Positions 1-5,907 of a DNA stretch of 5,907 bases are shown here, piece by piece. The stretch's first letter is position 1. Every line of letters starts with the position of its first letter. The translations under genes and the position numbers were made by a program. The notes beneath the pieces are model-generated. The model was not told the DNA's origin, did not search any database, and was given only the letters and a program-made list of their open reading frames with translations. Origin of the DNA: a bacterium (lineage in GTDB: Bacteria; Patescibacteriota; 4484-211); assembly GCA_027020325.1 (NCBI GenBank), contig JALUVT010000137.1:1-5907 (forward strand), read 5' to 3'.

Positions 1-836
1 TGATAATGGAGTAGATCATAGAGAATATCAGCGGTACGGAGAATGAGGAAGAGAGGGAGGAAGCGTATAAGAAAGGGCAGGGAATAATTTTTTAAGATAG
101 TATAAAGATTATTCTGGGCGGTAAGAAAAACTTTAGTGGGGGGAGGGATTAGAGGGTTAATGAGGGCTGATTCCTGATGATAAACTTGACTTTGGGGGAC
201 AAGAAAAATTTTGTAGCCCAAAATTTGCGCTCGATAACAAAGATCCAGATCCTCGTAATAAAGAAAATAAAACTCGTCAAAGCCTTGTAACTCCTGCCAA
301 ACTTTTCGTTTTATGAGCATTACTGCGCCGGGAATCCAAAAAACGGGTTGAGGTTGGAGATTGGTACTCATTGAAGTATAGGGAAATCCCCAAGGAGAGA
401 AATTAAGGCGGGGGATTTCTCTTATTTCCTTCTTTTCTTTCTTATTAATTTGGGAAAAAGGTAATAGCAAAGGACCACAAATTCCCACCTGGGGGTTTTT
501 GAGCATGAAATGAATTAAAACTTGCAACCAATTGGGTTCGTATTTAAGGTCGATGTTCAAAATAACTAAATATTCTCCTTGGCTTTGTTTTACTCCATAA
601 TTAGCTCCACTTCCATAACCTTTATTGGGATGACGAAAACTCTTTATTTGTGGATATTTACTATTGACAAAGGAAAGACTTGCATCTTGAGAATCATTAT
701 CGACAAAGATTATTTCCATTTTCGATTGGGGATAATTTGTTGTCAGAAGTGAAGGAATACTGTAGCGTAAATGTTCTAATCCATTGTAATTAACTAAAAT
801 TAATGAAACAAAAGGGAATAATTTAGAAGGAGTCAT
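1..836 (-). CDS. Family 2 glycosyltransferase, COG1216 type (3' end cut by window edge)
   Basis: Probably transfers a sugar from a nucleotide-sugar donor to a growing surface glycan in the cytoplasm. Reading leftward from the ATG at 836-834 gives 278 codons without a stop before the window ends, so the C-terminus is missing. The GT-A fold is clear: an opening strand with LVNYNG (residues 14-19), the donor-site FVDNDSQD (44-51), NKGYGSGANYG (71-81), the DXD-position segment LNIDLKY (93-99, Asp96), the acceptor region WIPGAVMLIKR (167-177), and GFDEFYFLYYEDLDLCYR (185-202) with the Glu195-Asp196 pair expected of the catalytic base. The visible end (about 251-278) is hydrophobic and may approach the membrane. 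The start overlaps the stop of the preceding glycosyltransferase as ATGA, which supports it. The family is confident from motifs; donor and acceptor sugars cannot be told from sequence. It resembles the upstream gene and may be an old tandem duplicate. Confidence 0.9.
   Translation of the reverse strand, partial: MTPSKLFPFVSLILVNYNGLEHLRYSIPSLLTTNYPQSKMEIIFVDNDSQDASLSFVNSKYPQIKSFRHPNKGYGSGANYGVKQSQGEYLVILNIDLKYEPNWLQVLIHFMLKNPQVGICGPLLLPFSQINKKEKKEIREIPRLNFSPWGFPYTSMSTNLQPQPVFWIPGAVMLIKRKVWQELQGFDEFYFLYYEDLDLCYRAQILGYKIFLVPQSQVYHQESALINPLIPPPTKVFLTAQNNLYTILKNYSLPFLIRFLPLFLILRTADILYDLLHY
833..836 (-). other. ATGA stop/start overlap between two glycosyltransferases
   Basis: The TGA stop of the upstream glycosyltransferase (835-833) overlaps the ATG of the downstream one (836-834). 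The bases before the ATG are A-rich (AAGAAAAAAAC) with no true Shine-Dalgarno sequence, so translation of the second gene probably depends on ribosomes finishing the first. Confidence 0.85.
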
Positions 837-1678
837 TGTTTTTTTCTTAAAACTTTTAGTAAGGCGCGCCATTTGAGGGAAAAAAATTCTGGTTTTCTTA
901 AGAGTTTGCGTCCCCAAGAAAAAAATGTCAGATGAAAAAAATAACTGCTTATTTTGTAGGGAAAAGGGCTATGTTTTTGGATTAAATAAAATTTTGCTTG
1001 GTAATAATTCAGGTACTGCTCGAAACTGCGGAGAGGCTTGGGGAGGGGATGATAAATTAAGGCTTTGTTCAAAGAAGCAACTTGGTAACCTGCTTTTTTG
1101 ACCCGCAGACAGAAGTCTGCGTCCTCAGCAAAAAAAGTAAATTTTTCGTCAAAACCACCTATTTCTTGATAGATTTGGCGTCGAAACATCATCCCACACC
1201 CCGCGACCCAGTCGCAGAAATTTAGAGCAGGAAAAGTAGGATTAATTCCATTTTCTAAACCGAAGAAAAAATTAAAATGATAGCCGTTGCTAATAAGTTG
1301 AGAATGGGGCGGTGGTGTTAGAATTTGTCCTCCCAATACTCCGATTTTAGGATTATCTTGCAGGCAATCATGAAGAAGTTTGAGGGTAGAGGGGGCGAGA
1401 AATTGATCATTATCAGAACAAAAAAATAATTCGCCGCGAGCGATTTCTAATCCTCGGTTGCGGGCATAAGCAGGGCCGTAGTTTTTATTTAAAGTAATAA
1501 TTTTGACTTCAGGGTAAAATTTTTTGACCTTTCGCCAAGAATGATCTGAAGAATTGTTATCGACCATGATAATTTCAAGTGCGGTTGATGGATATTGAGA
1601 AGAACGGAGAGAATGAAGATATTTTAAGGTAGCGGGAGTATTATTATAGTTGGGGAAAATAACGGAAATTTTTTTCAT
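833..1678 (-). CDS. Family 2 glycosyltransferase, COG1216 (rhamnosyltransferase-like) type
   Basis: Complete 281-residue GT-A enzyme, expected to add one sugar to a lipid-linked glycan on the cytoplasmic side. Visible motifs in order: VIFPNYNN (6-13) on the first strand, MVDNNSSD (38-45) for donor binding, NKNYGPAYARNRG (64-76), the DXD-position segment CSDNDQ (87-92, Asp89 and Asp91), WVAGCGMMFRR (157-167) in the acceptor loop, and GFDEKFTFFAEDADFCLR (175-192) with Glu185-Asp186 as likely catalytic base region. The last 45 residues contain an aromatic patch (about 246-255) followed by a Lys/Arg-rich tail, consistent with peripheral membrane attachment. Length is normal for the family. The start ATG shares one base with the stop of the flippase gene (TAATG), and the stop overlaps the next start (ATGA), so it is a middle gene of a coupled operon. 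COG1216 members include dTDP-rhamnose transferases, but substrate is not predictable here. Confidence 0.93.
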   Translation of the reverse strand: MKKISVIFPNYNNTPATLKYLHSLRSSQYPSTALEIIMVDNNSSDHSWRKVKKFYPEVKIITLNKNYGPAYARNRGLEIARGELFFCSDNDQFLAPSTLKLLHDCLQDNPKIGVLGGQILTPPPHSQLISNGYHFNFFFGLENGINPTFPALNFCDWVAGCGMMFRRQIYQEIGGFDEKFTFFAEDADFCLRVKKAGYQVASLNKALIYHPLPKPLRSFEQYLNYYQAKFYLIQKHSPFPYKISSYFFHLTFFSWGRKLLRKPEFFSLKWRALLKVLRKKQ

Positions 1679-1680
1679 TA
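1676..1680 (-). other. TAATG stop/start overlap between flippase and glycosyltransferase
   Basis: The TAA stop of the flippase (1680-1678) shares one base with the ATG of the next glycosyltransferase (1678-1676). No purine-rich ribosome binding site precedes it; the upstream bases read TACAATTCATT. Coupled reinitiation is the likely mode. Confidence 0.85.
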
Positions 1681-2877
1681 AATGAATTGTAACGAAAAGT
1701 AACTAGCAAGGAAAAAAAGAAGAGAAGAAGCAAGATTTAATAACGCCGCTTTCTTTTTTTGATTACTAGCAGTATAAAAAGTTGTTATCAGTGAAAGTAA
1801 TCCGAGAAAAAAGTAAAGAATAAGATAAATTGGGATTAGAGGAATGGTTGCTCGATAGAGAGGAATATAATGAGAGATAAGATAAATTAGTAGTAATCCG
1901 GCTAAAGGAAGTAAGGGAAGGGAGATAAAGCTATAGAGAAGAAGAATTTTTTGGAAGCGACGCCGTGCGGCTTCAATTCCCGCATGAGCTTGTTCCCAAG
2001 CGGTCTCGGGAAATAAAAAAGGAGCAATGGAACTGGCAATAAGTCCGACCGGTGAAGCGGCCATGAGAGCAAAATTATAATAGCCGATCCGAGTAGGGGA
2101 GAAAAAAAGGGCCAGCAGGGGAGTGATTAAGCCGCTCAAGGCTCCACTTAGACTAATAAAGTAAATCGGAAGGCTGTAGTGCCAAAAGAGACGCGCAAAA
2201 GAAATTGGTTGTGAAGCATAGTGCCAAAAATTCTCTCCTTTGATTTTTTTTATTGCCGGAAGAACAGCAATTATTGATCCTAGAGGGATTCCGATTAAAG
2301 CTCCGTTAATTCCGGTTTTTAAACTTAAAATTAAGATTAAAAAATTGCGAGCGAGAGTTAAAAAGAGATTTGTCTTCAAATAACAGCGGTAATGCCGTAA
2401 CCCCAAAAGAAGGGGACGAATGAAATCAAGGAAATTGATGGCAAAAATGAGAATCCCGAGAGTGATTAAGAAATGCAGTGAGGAGTCTTTAAGTAAGTTT
2501 TGTGAAAGACGAGAACGAAAAAGGAAAAAGACAAAAGAAAGAATAATGATTGTAGTAAGGCGGAAGAAATAGAATTTCTTTAATAAGGTTTTGATTTGAC
2601 CATAATATTTCTTTTCAATTAAATAAGGAATTTCCTTTTTCAATGTAATATTGAGGCCGAATGTAATGGGAACTTGCTCAAAAAAAGAAGTTATGGTTTT
2701 AAAAAGACCAAAATTATAGGGACCCAAAATTAGAGAAAGGAGAATGTTACTTAAAAAACTAAGACTAAGATTGAGGATATTGATTAAAAGATTTTGGGAG
2801 CTGCGAGCCAAAAGATCATATTCGGGAATTAAAAGATAGTTATTGGGGCCAATTTTTATTTTTTTAAGCGCTGCCAT
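1678..2877 (-). CDS. Wzx-like polysaccharide flippase (MOP superfamily), apparently short at the C-terminus
   Basis: Predicted inner-membrane translocator of lipid-linked oligosaccharide. The 399-residue product is strongly hydrophobic, with about 11 membrane segments by eye: roughly 29-52, 62-78, 105-121, 133-160, 168-186, 189-208, 234-258, 264-288, 309-334, 343-367 and 376-398. The motif LGPYNFGLFKTI (51-62) after the first segment matches the 'LGP-x-x-FG' turn typical of Wzx/RfbX proteins. Short basic cytoplasmic loops occur (KKIKGE near 210-215, ARRRFQK near 304-310, NQKKKA near 372-377). Wzx proteins usually have 12-14 segments; this one stops right after the segment following NQKKKA, where family members normally continue. 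The next gene starts in the same TAATG, so no coding space remains. The start at 2877 overlaps the upstream glycosyltransferase by 22 bases and has no clear ribosome binding site; a slightly later start is possible. The neighbouring glycosyltransferases support a glycan-export role. Confidence 0.85.
   Translation of the reverse strand: MAALKKIKIGPNNYLLIPEYDLLARSSQNLLINILNLSLSFLSNILLSLILGPYNFGLFKTITSFFEQVPITFGLNITLKKEIPYLIEKKYYGQIKTLLKKFYFFRLTTIIILSFVFFLFRSRLSQNLLKDSSLHFLITLGILIFAINFLDFIRPLLLGLRHYRCYLKTNLFLTLARNFLILILSLKTGINGALIGIPLGSIIAVLPAIKKIKGENFWHYASQPISFARLFWHYSLPIYFISLSGALSGLITPLLALFFSPTRIGYYNFALMAASPVGLIASSIAPFLFPETAWEQAHAGIEAARRRFQKILLLYSFISLPLLPLAGLLLIYLISHYIPLYRATIPLIPIYLILYFFLGLLSLITTFYTASNQKKKAALLNLASSLLFFLASYFSLQFI
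2856..2877 (-). other. 22-base overlap of CgeB-like gene end and flippase start
   Basis: The flippase ATG (2877-2875) lies inside the last codons of the CgeB-like gene, whose TAA is at 2858-2856. This is the longest overlap in the window and includes an A-rich run. No ribosome binding site is visible upstream (CAATTCAA), so the flippase start is the least certain of the internal starts. Confidence 0.7.
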
Positions 2878-4037
2878 TTGAATTGATAATAGATCCAGTT
2901 TCGTAATTCTAACAAATACTCCTTCCGTAGACGCTTATAGAATTGAATAAAGCGTTGGCGGTAGTTAGGTTTAAGGCGGCTAAAAAGAGATAAAAGCAGA
3001 AATATAAGCTGTTCTTTACTTTTTAATTTAGATTTTTGGAGTTCATTTTTTAGCTTTTGAATTTCCTTTTCTAGGAAAGGATAATTTAATTTAAGATAAG
3101 TTTTAAGGAGAAGAATTTTTGTTTCAGAAGGAGGCAAAATTTTTATTTTTTTGTTTGCATCTAGAGTATTAAAAATTTGTTGAACGCGCTGGAGATAAGT
3201 ATGTTTTTCTCGCACCAGTTTTTGTCCCTGTGAAGCAATTTTCTGCGCTTGTTTATAATTTTGTAAATAAAAGTTAATTTTATTTAGCATTCCTGAAGGG
3301 GAGCGATAACTAATGAAATGCTCCCCTTCCTGAAAAAGTAAATCAATACTGTCCACTGGCCGGTCGGTGAGCAATAGTGCTCCGCAAGAAAGAGCTTCAA
3401 AGACGCGCATATTAAGATCACCCGCGCCATTAATGTTAAAGACAATTTTACTTTGGCTGTAAACACGGGACATTGCCCGTCCCCAAAGATTAGTTTTGAT
3501 ACAGCTGTGAAAATTTTTTTTAATTAATTCAAGGTAAAAAGAACGACGAGGGTTGTGCCAAGGATTAATTGTTCCCACAAAGCCGACATCATAAATTCGT
3601 CTTAAGGGAATTTGTTGGTGTAATTCCAAGTCACAAGCATTGGGTAACCAAAAAACATGTTTAATGCCTTTTTTCTGCAATTTTTTAATGTATTTTCGTT
3701 GGGTAATAAAAACTAAATCAAAAAGATGTGCGTAATCTTGGTGCCAATGGAAGCTGATAAAAAGATCACTAAGAATTAAGATTTTAGGAATCGTAATTTT
3801 TTCTAAATCTTGAGGAAAAAAGTTTTTTCCTTCCGGAAAAAGCAAGAGGAGGTCGGGGTTTACTTTTTGGATTACCTCCAGCAGGGGAGCTAAAGAAGGG
3901 AGAGGAAAATCTAATTTATGTTGAACATCAATTGAAGGCCCTGCAGTAGTAAGTGTGCTTAACTTTCGTAAGGCTCGTTCGTAATAAAAAGGGGTCGTGC
4001 CTTGTTGATAACCATAAGCCAGTAAAACCTTTCTCAT
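2856..4037 (-). CDS. CgeB-like GT-B glycosyltransferase with basic C-terminal extension
   Basis: Cytoplasmic glycosyltransferase of the CgeB / Glyco_trans_1_2 type, 393 residues from the chosen start. The N-terminal half (about 1-140) shows alternating strands and helices, including NPDLLLLFPEG (60-70) and KILILSDLF (85-93), and ends in the hinge-like LPNACD (131-136). The C-terminal Rossmann half begins with DVGFVGTINPW (150-160) and carries the hallmark nucleotide-sugar segment YSQSKIVFNING (193-204) followed by RVFEALSCGALLLTDRP (211-227, Glu214), then FQEGEHFISY (235-244) and KHTYLQRV (278-285). Residues about 294-393 extend beyond the usual domain and are rich in Lys, Arg, Leu and aromatic residues, with a helical stretch at 322-350. 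The frame is open back to an ATG at 4076, but the ATG at 4037 is preferred: it gives MRKVLLAYGYQQG, a normal first strand for this fold, and overlaps the methyltransferase stop as ATGA. Sugar specificity is unknown. Confidence 0.88.
   Translation of the reverse strand: MRKVLLAYGYQQGTTPFYYERALRKLSTLTTAGPSIDVQHKLDFPLPSLAPLLEVIQKVNPDLLLLFPEGKNFFPQDLEKITIPKILILSDLFISFHWHQDYAHLFDLVFITQRKYIKKLQKKGIKHVFWLPNACDLELHQQIPLRRIYDVGFVGTINPWHNPRRSFYLELIKKNFHSCIKTNLWGRAMSRVYSQSKIVFNINGAGDLNMRVFEALSCGALLLTDRPVDSIDLLFQEGEHFISYRSPSGMLNKINFYLQNYKQAQKIASQGQKLVREKHTYLQRVQQIFNTLDANKKIKILPPSETKILLLKTYLKLNYPFLEKEIQKLKNELQKSKLKSKEQLIFLLLSLFSRLKPNYRQRFIQFYKRLRKEYLLELRNWIYYQFKWQRLKK
4034..4037 (-). other. ATGA stop/start overlap between methyltransferase and CgeB-like gene
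   Basis: The TGA stop of the methyltransferase (4036-4034) overlaps the ATG at 4037-4035. GGAAAAAG a few bases upstream is a weak possible ribosome binding site. This overlap is the main reason to prefer this start over the ATG at 4076, which would create a 43-base overlap. Confidence 0.8.
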
Positions 4038-4867
4038 TTTTCTTTTTCCAAGACCATAAATAACAGACGGCCCCAATACTTAAAAGGATAAATTCGCAAG
4101 ATGCCAGTGTAATATAACAATTTGATTATTCTGCGGAAAAAAGGACGGAAAATTTCGTCAGCGGTGAATAGCCATTCACTACTAGCCTCGATAATTTTTA
4201 CTTTAGTTTGATTAGAAAAGAACTTAATTAAAGAAAGTAAATAAGGCTCATTAAGAATATCACGATCAGGTTCATAATCGGCAATACTCTTTAATCTTGG
4301 CTTTACTTTACGCCACTGTAAAGAGTGCTGCCTTCCCGGCCAGAGTAACCTGATTTCAGTTTTTAGAGTCTGAGTAATAATTGCCAGAGGAGAGCGTTGA
4401 TCCACGGGAGAACGAAAAAGAGGAGATCCTAAATTGACTGTAAAAATAATTATTTTTCCTTCAGGGGCGCAGACACGGATCATTTCCTTTAATGCTTTTT
4501 GCGGATCTGCGAGGTGCTCTAATACCGCAATTGTATAGACACAATCAAAGTAATTATCAGAAAAAGGGAGTTCTTGTGCTGCTGCAACTTCGTATCTGTT
4601 TTCCGGGTATTGTTGGCGGGCAATCTTGATTGCCAGCGGGCTTAAATCAATTCCAAATTTTTGGGCTGATGGTGGAGCGAGATGGATAAGATTAGTTCCT
4701 TCGCCGCAGCCAACATCCAAAACTTTTTTCGCCCCTTGGCAATAATTTTTAATTTTTCTAAACCAGGGATTTTTTTGAATCAAAAGATTATGCTGGTGGC
4801 ATTTTTCGTAATAGAGTGGGTTCTGCCAAATTTTTGTTAACAAGAATTCTGTCTCTTTTTTATTCAT
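4034..4867 (-). CDS. Class I SAM-dependent methyltransferase (Methyltransf_11 type)
   Basis: Transfers a methyl group from S-adenosylmethionine, here most likely to a sugar or glycan intermediate because of its neighbours; this substrate is inferred only from context. The 277-residue protein has a short helical lead (1-45), motif I VLDVGCGEG (49-57), the acidic ribose-binding position in GIDLSP (72-77, Asp74), AAAQELPFSDNYFD (95-108) covering motif II, CVYTIAVLEHLADP (109-122), and PEGKIII (135-141) as motif III. Residues about 149-210 form an insertion with WRKVKPRL (185-192), DYEPDRD (197-203) and NEPYLLSL (206-213), likely part of the acceptor site. The C-terminus is basic and aromatic. 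Length is typical for glycan-cluster methyltransferases. The start shares a base with the stop of the upstream glycosyltransferase (TAATG), and the stop overlaps the next start (ATGA). A quinone or fatty-acid methyltransferase would have the same core motifs but fits the context poorly. Confidence 0.92.
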   Translation of the reverse strand: MNKKETEFLLTKIWQNPLYYEKCHQHNLLIQKNPWFRKIKNYCQGAKKVLDVGCGEGTNLIHLAPPSAQKFGIDLSPLAIKIARQQYPENRYEVAAAQELPFSDNYFDCVYTIAVLEHLADPQKALKEMIRVCAPEGKIIIFTVNLGSPLFRSPVDQRSPLAIITQTLKTEIRLLWPGRQHSLQWRKVKPRLKSIADYEPDRDILNEPYLLSLIKFFSNQTKVKIIEASSEWLFTADEIFRPFFRRIIKLLYYTGILRIYPFKYWGRLLFMVLEKEK

Positions 4868-4869
4868 TA
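4865..4869 (-). other. TAATG stop/start overlap between WaaE-like gene and methyltransferase
   Basis: The TAA stop of the WaaE-like glycosyltransferase (4869-4867) shares one base with the methyltransferase ATG (4867-4865). The upstream bases are A/T only apart from a weak AAGAAAAAAA, again suggesting coupled translation. Confidence 0.85.
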
Positions 4870-5628
4870 AATTATTTTTTTCTTAAGATAGAGACTATAG
4901 ATTGCAAGTTCGTGGTAAACAGCAGCTAAAGAAAGAATGAGCCCCCGCCAACCACCGAGTATACCGCGATGGCGAAAAAAAAGACTTAGGAAGCGGGCAC
5001 CCGGTCGCCAATAAAGGTCAAGAAGAGCTCGTTGGGGAGGGTAATTTTTTTCAATTAATTTATTGACTTCAAAATTAATATTCCGTTGTAATTTCCTTTT
5101 GAATTCTTCCCAATTTCGATAGGGAAAATGCTGGAAAGGAAGGTTAATTAGACCAATAGGCCCCTCAATTTTAATTTGTTCATGGATATGTTGGTTGGGA
5201 TAGAAACCAAAACCTTTTCTAAAGAGACGGATCTGATAATCGGGATACCAAGTACAGCATTTTACCCAACGGGAAAAGAAATATTGTTGCCGCGGAAAAC
5301 GAAAGGCAACATAAGGAACAGGGTCATTGATTAAAATTTTTTTTATTTTCTCGGCCAAAGAGGGAGGGATAACCTCATCGGCATCAAGGATAAAAATCCA
5401 ATCTCCTCGAGCTTCTTTGATTCCATAATTGCGCATTGACATCATTCCGGGATCGTTAGGGATTTGAATTAAGCGGGCCGGAAACTGACGGATGATTTGA
5501 GGTGTACGATCTTGGCTAAAACCATCAACAACAATTATTTCATCGGCCCAAAGAGCTGAAGATAGGGCGCGGGCAATTTTATGTTCTTCGTTAAAGCTTG
5601 TGATAACAACGCTAATTTTACTGCGCAT
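4867..5628 (-). CDS. WaaE-like family 2 glycosyltransferase
   Basis: Small 253-residue GT-A glycosyltransferase resembling the WaaE/KdtX group (lipopolysaccharide core glucosyltransferase-like). It probably adds a sugar early in the glycan. Motifs: VVITSFNEE (7-15), IIVVDGFSQDRT (31-42, Asp35), the MRNYGIKEARGDWIFILDADE run (65-85) ending in the metal-binding DADE (82-85), WYPDYQIRLFRKG (127-139), and NQHIHEQI (145-152), where the HxHE segment takes the place of the conserved catalytic-region histidine/glutamate of this group. The region 200-250 has a hydrophobic stretch (about 222-246), ending in Lys-rich YLKKKII, plausibly membrane-associated. The ATG at 5628 follows the previous stop by 7 bases and puts the first strand immediately after the start, as the family requires. 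No strong ribosome binding site is seen; AAGGG lies too far upstream. WaaE itself is known from Gram-negative core biosynthesis, but homologues occur widely in glycan clusters, so the named function should not be transferred. Confidence 0.92.
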   Translation of the reverse strand: MRSKISVVITSFNEEHKIARALSSALWADEIIVVDGFSQDRTPQIIRQFPARLIQIPNDPGMMSMRNYGIKEARGDWIFILDADEVIPPSLAEKIKKILINDPVPYVAFRFPRQQYFFSRWVKCCTWYPDYQIRLFRKGFGFYPNQHIHEQIKIEGPIGLINLPFQHFPYRNWEEFKRKLQRNINFEVNKLIEKNYPPQRALLDLYWRPGARFLSLFFRHRGILGGWRGLILSLAAVYHELAIYSLYLKKKII

Positions 5629-5635
5629 AGTCAGT

Positions 5636-5907
5636 CTAAAATTTTGCCCTTACCCATCCTAGAAGACCACAAGAATATTCTAATATTTTCAAAATAATTA
5701 ATCCGGCGACAAGCTGGGGAGTAGAAAAAATTTGGGGAAAAAGTAATTTATATTCAGGACGAAAAGGATTAAAGCGAGTTCTAAAATTTTGTTTGTTTAA
5801 TTTTTGGTAATTCCAGAGGTGTTGGCCATAGTAATATTTTTTTTGACATATTTTGATAATGTTGTTGGTTTCGTAATGACGAAGGGGGATTGGGGCCACT
5901 TCGATTT
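5636..5907 (-). CDS. C-terminal end of a probable family 2 glycosyltransferase (5' end cut by window edge)
   Basis: The frame is open to the right edge of the window, so only the last 89 residues are seen, ending in TAG at 5638-5636. A GTG at 5899-5897 is in frame but is not taken as a start, because the codons before it (Ile, Glu) continue the same protein-like pattern. The fragment opens with APIPLRHYET, which looks like the strand plus His/Glu segment that closes a GT-A catalytic domain. It continues with KKYYYGQ and FNPFRPEY and ends in a hydrophobic stretch LVAGLIILKILEYSCGLLGW. From memory this order (K-K-Y-Y-Y-G, then F-R-P-x-Y, then a terminal hydrophobic helix) is the tail of glycosyltransferases common in Candidate Phyla Radiation glycan clusters. 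No catalytic motif is inside the window, so the family call rests on the tail and on the neighbours. It lies 7 bases upstream of the next gene and in the same operon. Confidence 0.65.
   Translation of the reverse strand, partial: IEVAPIPLRHYETNNIIKICQKKYYYGQHLWNYQKLNKQNFRTRFNPFRPEYKLLFPQIFSTPQLVAGLIILKILEYSCGLLGWVRAKF

Noticed and set aside
1..120. Purine-rich plus strand resembling a low-complexity repeat
   Set aside because: It is the complement of Leu/Phe/Pro/Ile codons in a hydrophobic part of the partial glycosyltransferase; no periodic unit is present.
863..870. GGCGCGCC palindrome in an AT-rich background
   Set aside because: It encodes Trp/Arg/Ala codons near the glycosyltransferase C-terminus (WRALL) and is a single short site, with no sign of a vector join or functional element.
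827..880. Plus-strand AAGGAG followed by a possible start near 835
   Set aside because: The frame after it meets a TGA within about 14 codons, and the bases are the reverse complement of the start of a real gene.
3284..3466. 60-codon minus-strand reading frame inside the CgeB-like gene
   Set aside because: It lies wholly within the clearly conserved glycosyltransferase domain in another frame and has no recognisable protein features.
4038..4076. Longer start for the CgeB-like gene at the ATG at 4076
   Set aside because: It would add 13 residues that do not belong to the fold and a 43-base overlap with the methyltransferase. The ATG at 4037 gives an ATGA junction and a normal first strand.
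5636..5899. Stand-alone 87-residue protein starting at the GTG at 5899
   Set aside because: The frame stays open to the window edge and the fragment looks like the tail of a larger glycosyltransferase, so the gene is cut rather than small.

Overview
The window is one uninterrupted stretch of minus-strand coding sequence. Seven genes read from right to left, and both edges cut a gene. Almost every base is coding: the only gap between genes is 7 bases (5629-5635), and all other neighbours overlap by 1, 4 or 22 bases. No promoter, terminator, RNA gene, mobile element, CRISPR array or notable repeat is visible.

Layout in transcription order: (1) the C-terminal 89 residues of a probable family 2 glycosyltransferase, cut by the right edge (5636-5907); (2) a small WaaE-like family 2 glycosyltransferase (4867-5628); (3) a class I SAM-dependent methyltransferase (4034-4867); (4) a CgeB-like GT-B glycosyltransferase (2856-4037, using a start 39 bases inside the longest reading frame); (5) a Wzx-like polytopic flippase of the MOP superfamily that looks short at its C-terminus (1678-2877); (6) a family 2 glycosyltransferase of the COG1216 (rhamnosyltransferase-like) type (833-1678); (7) a second COG1216-type glycosyltransferase, cut by the left edge after 278 residues (1-836).

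Together this is the interior of a surface-glycan biosynthesis operon. The cytoplasmic glycosyltransferases would build an oligosaccharide on a lipid carrier. The methyltransferase may modify a sugar or cap the chain. The Wzx-like protein would flip the lipid-linked glycan across the membrane. No polymerase (Wzy), ligase, initiating phosphoglycosyltransferase or nucleotide-sugar synthesis gene lies in the window, so the final product (capsule, exopolysaccharide, S-layer or protein glycan) cannot be named.

The organism is bacterial-like and AT-rich, uses TGA, TAA and TAG as ordinary stops, and packs its genes very tightly with weak or absent Shine-Dalgarno sequences. The style of the glycosyltransferases (for example the KKYYYGQ tail at the right edge and the WYPDYQIRLFRKG segment) resembles, from memory, proteins of Candidate Phyla Radiation bacteria such as Microgenomates. 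That placement is an inference with no marker gene to support it. The content is coherent but fairly ordinary for a glycan locus. The points most worth a second look are the apparently short flippase, the basic C-terminal extension on the CgeB-like enzyme, and the string of coupled starts lacking ribosome binding sites.
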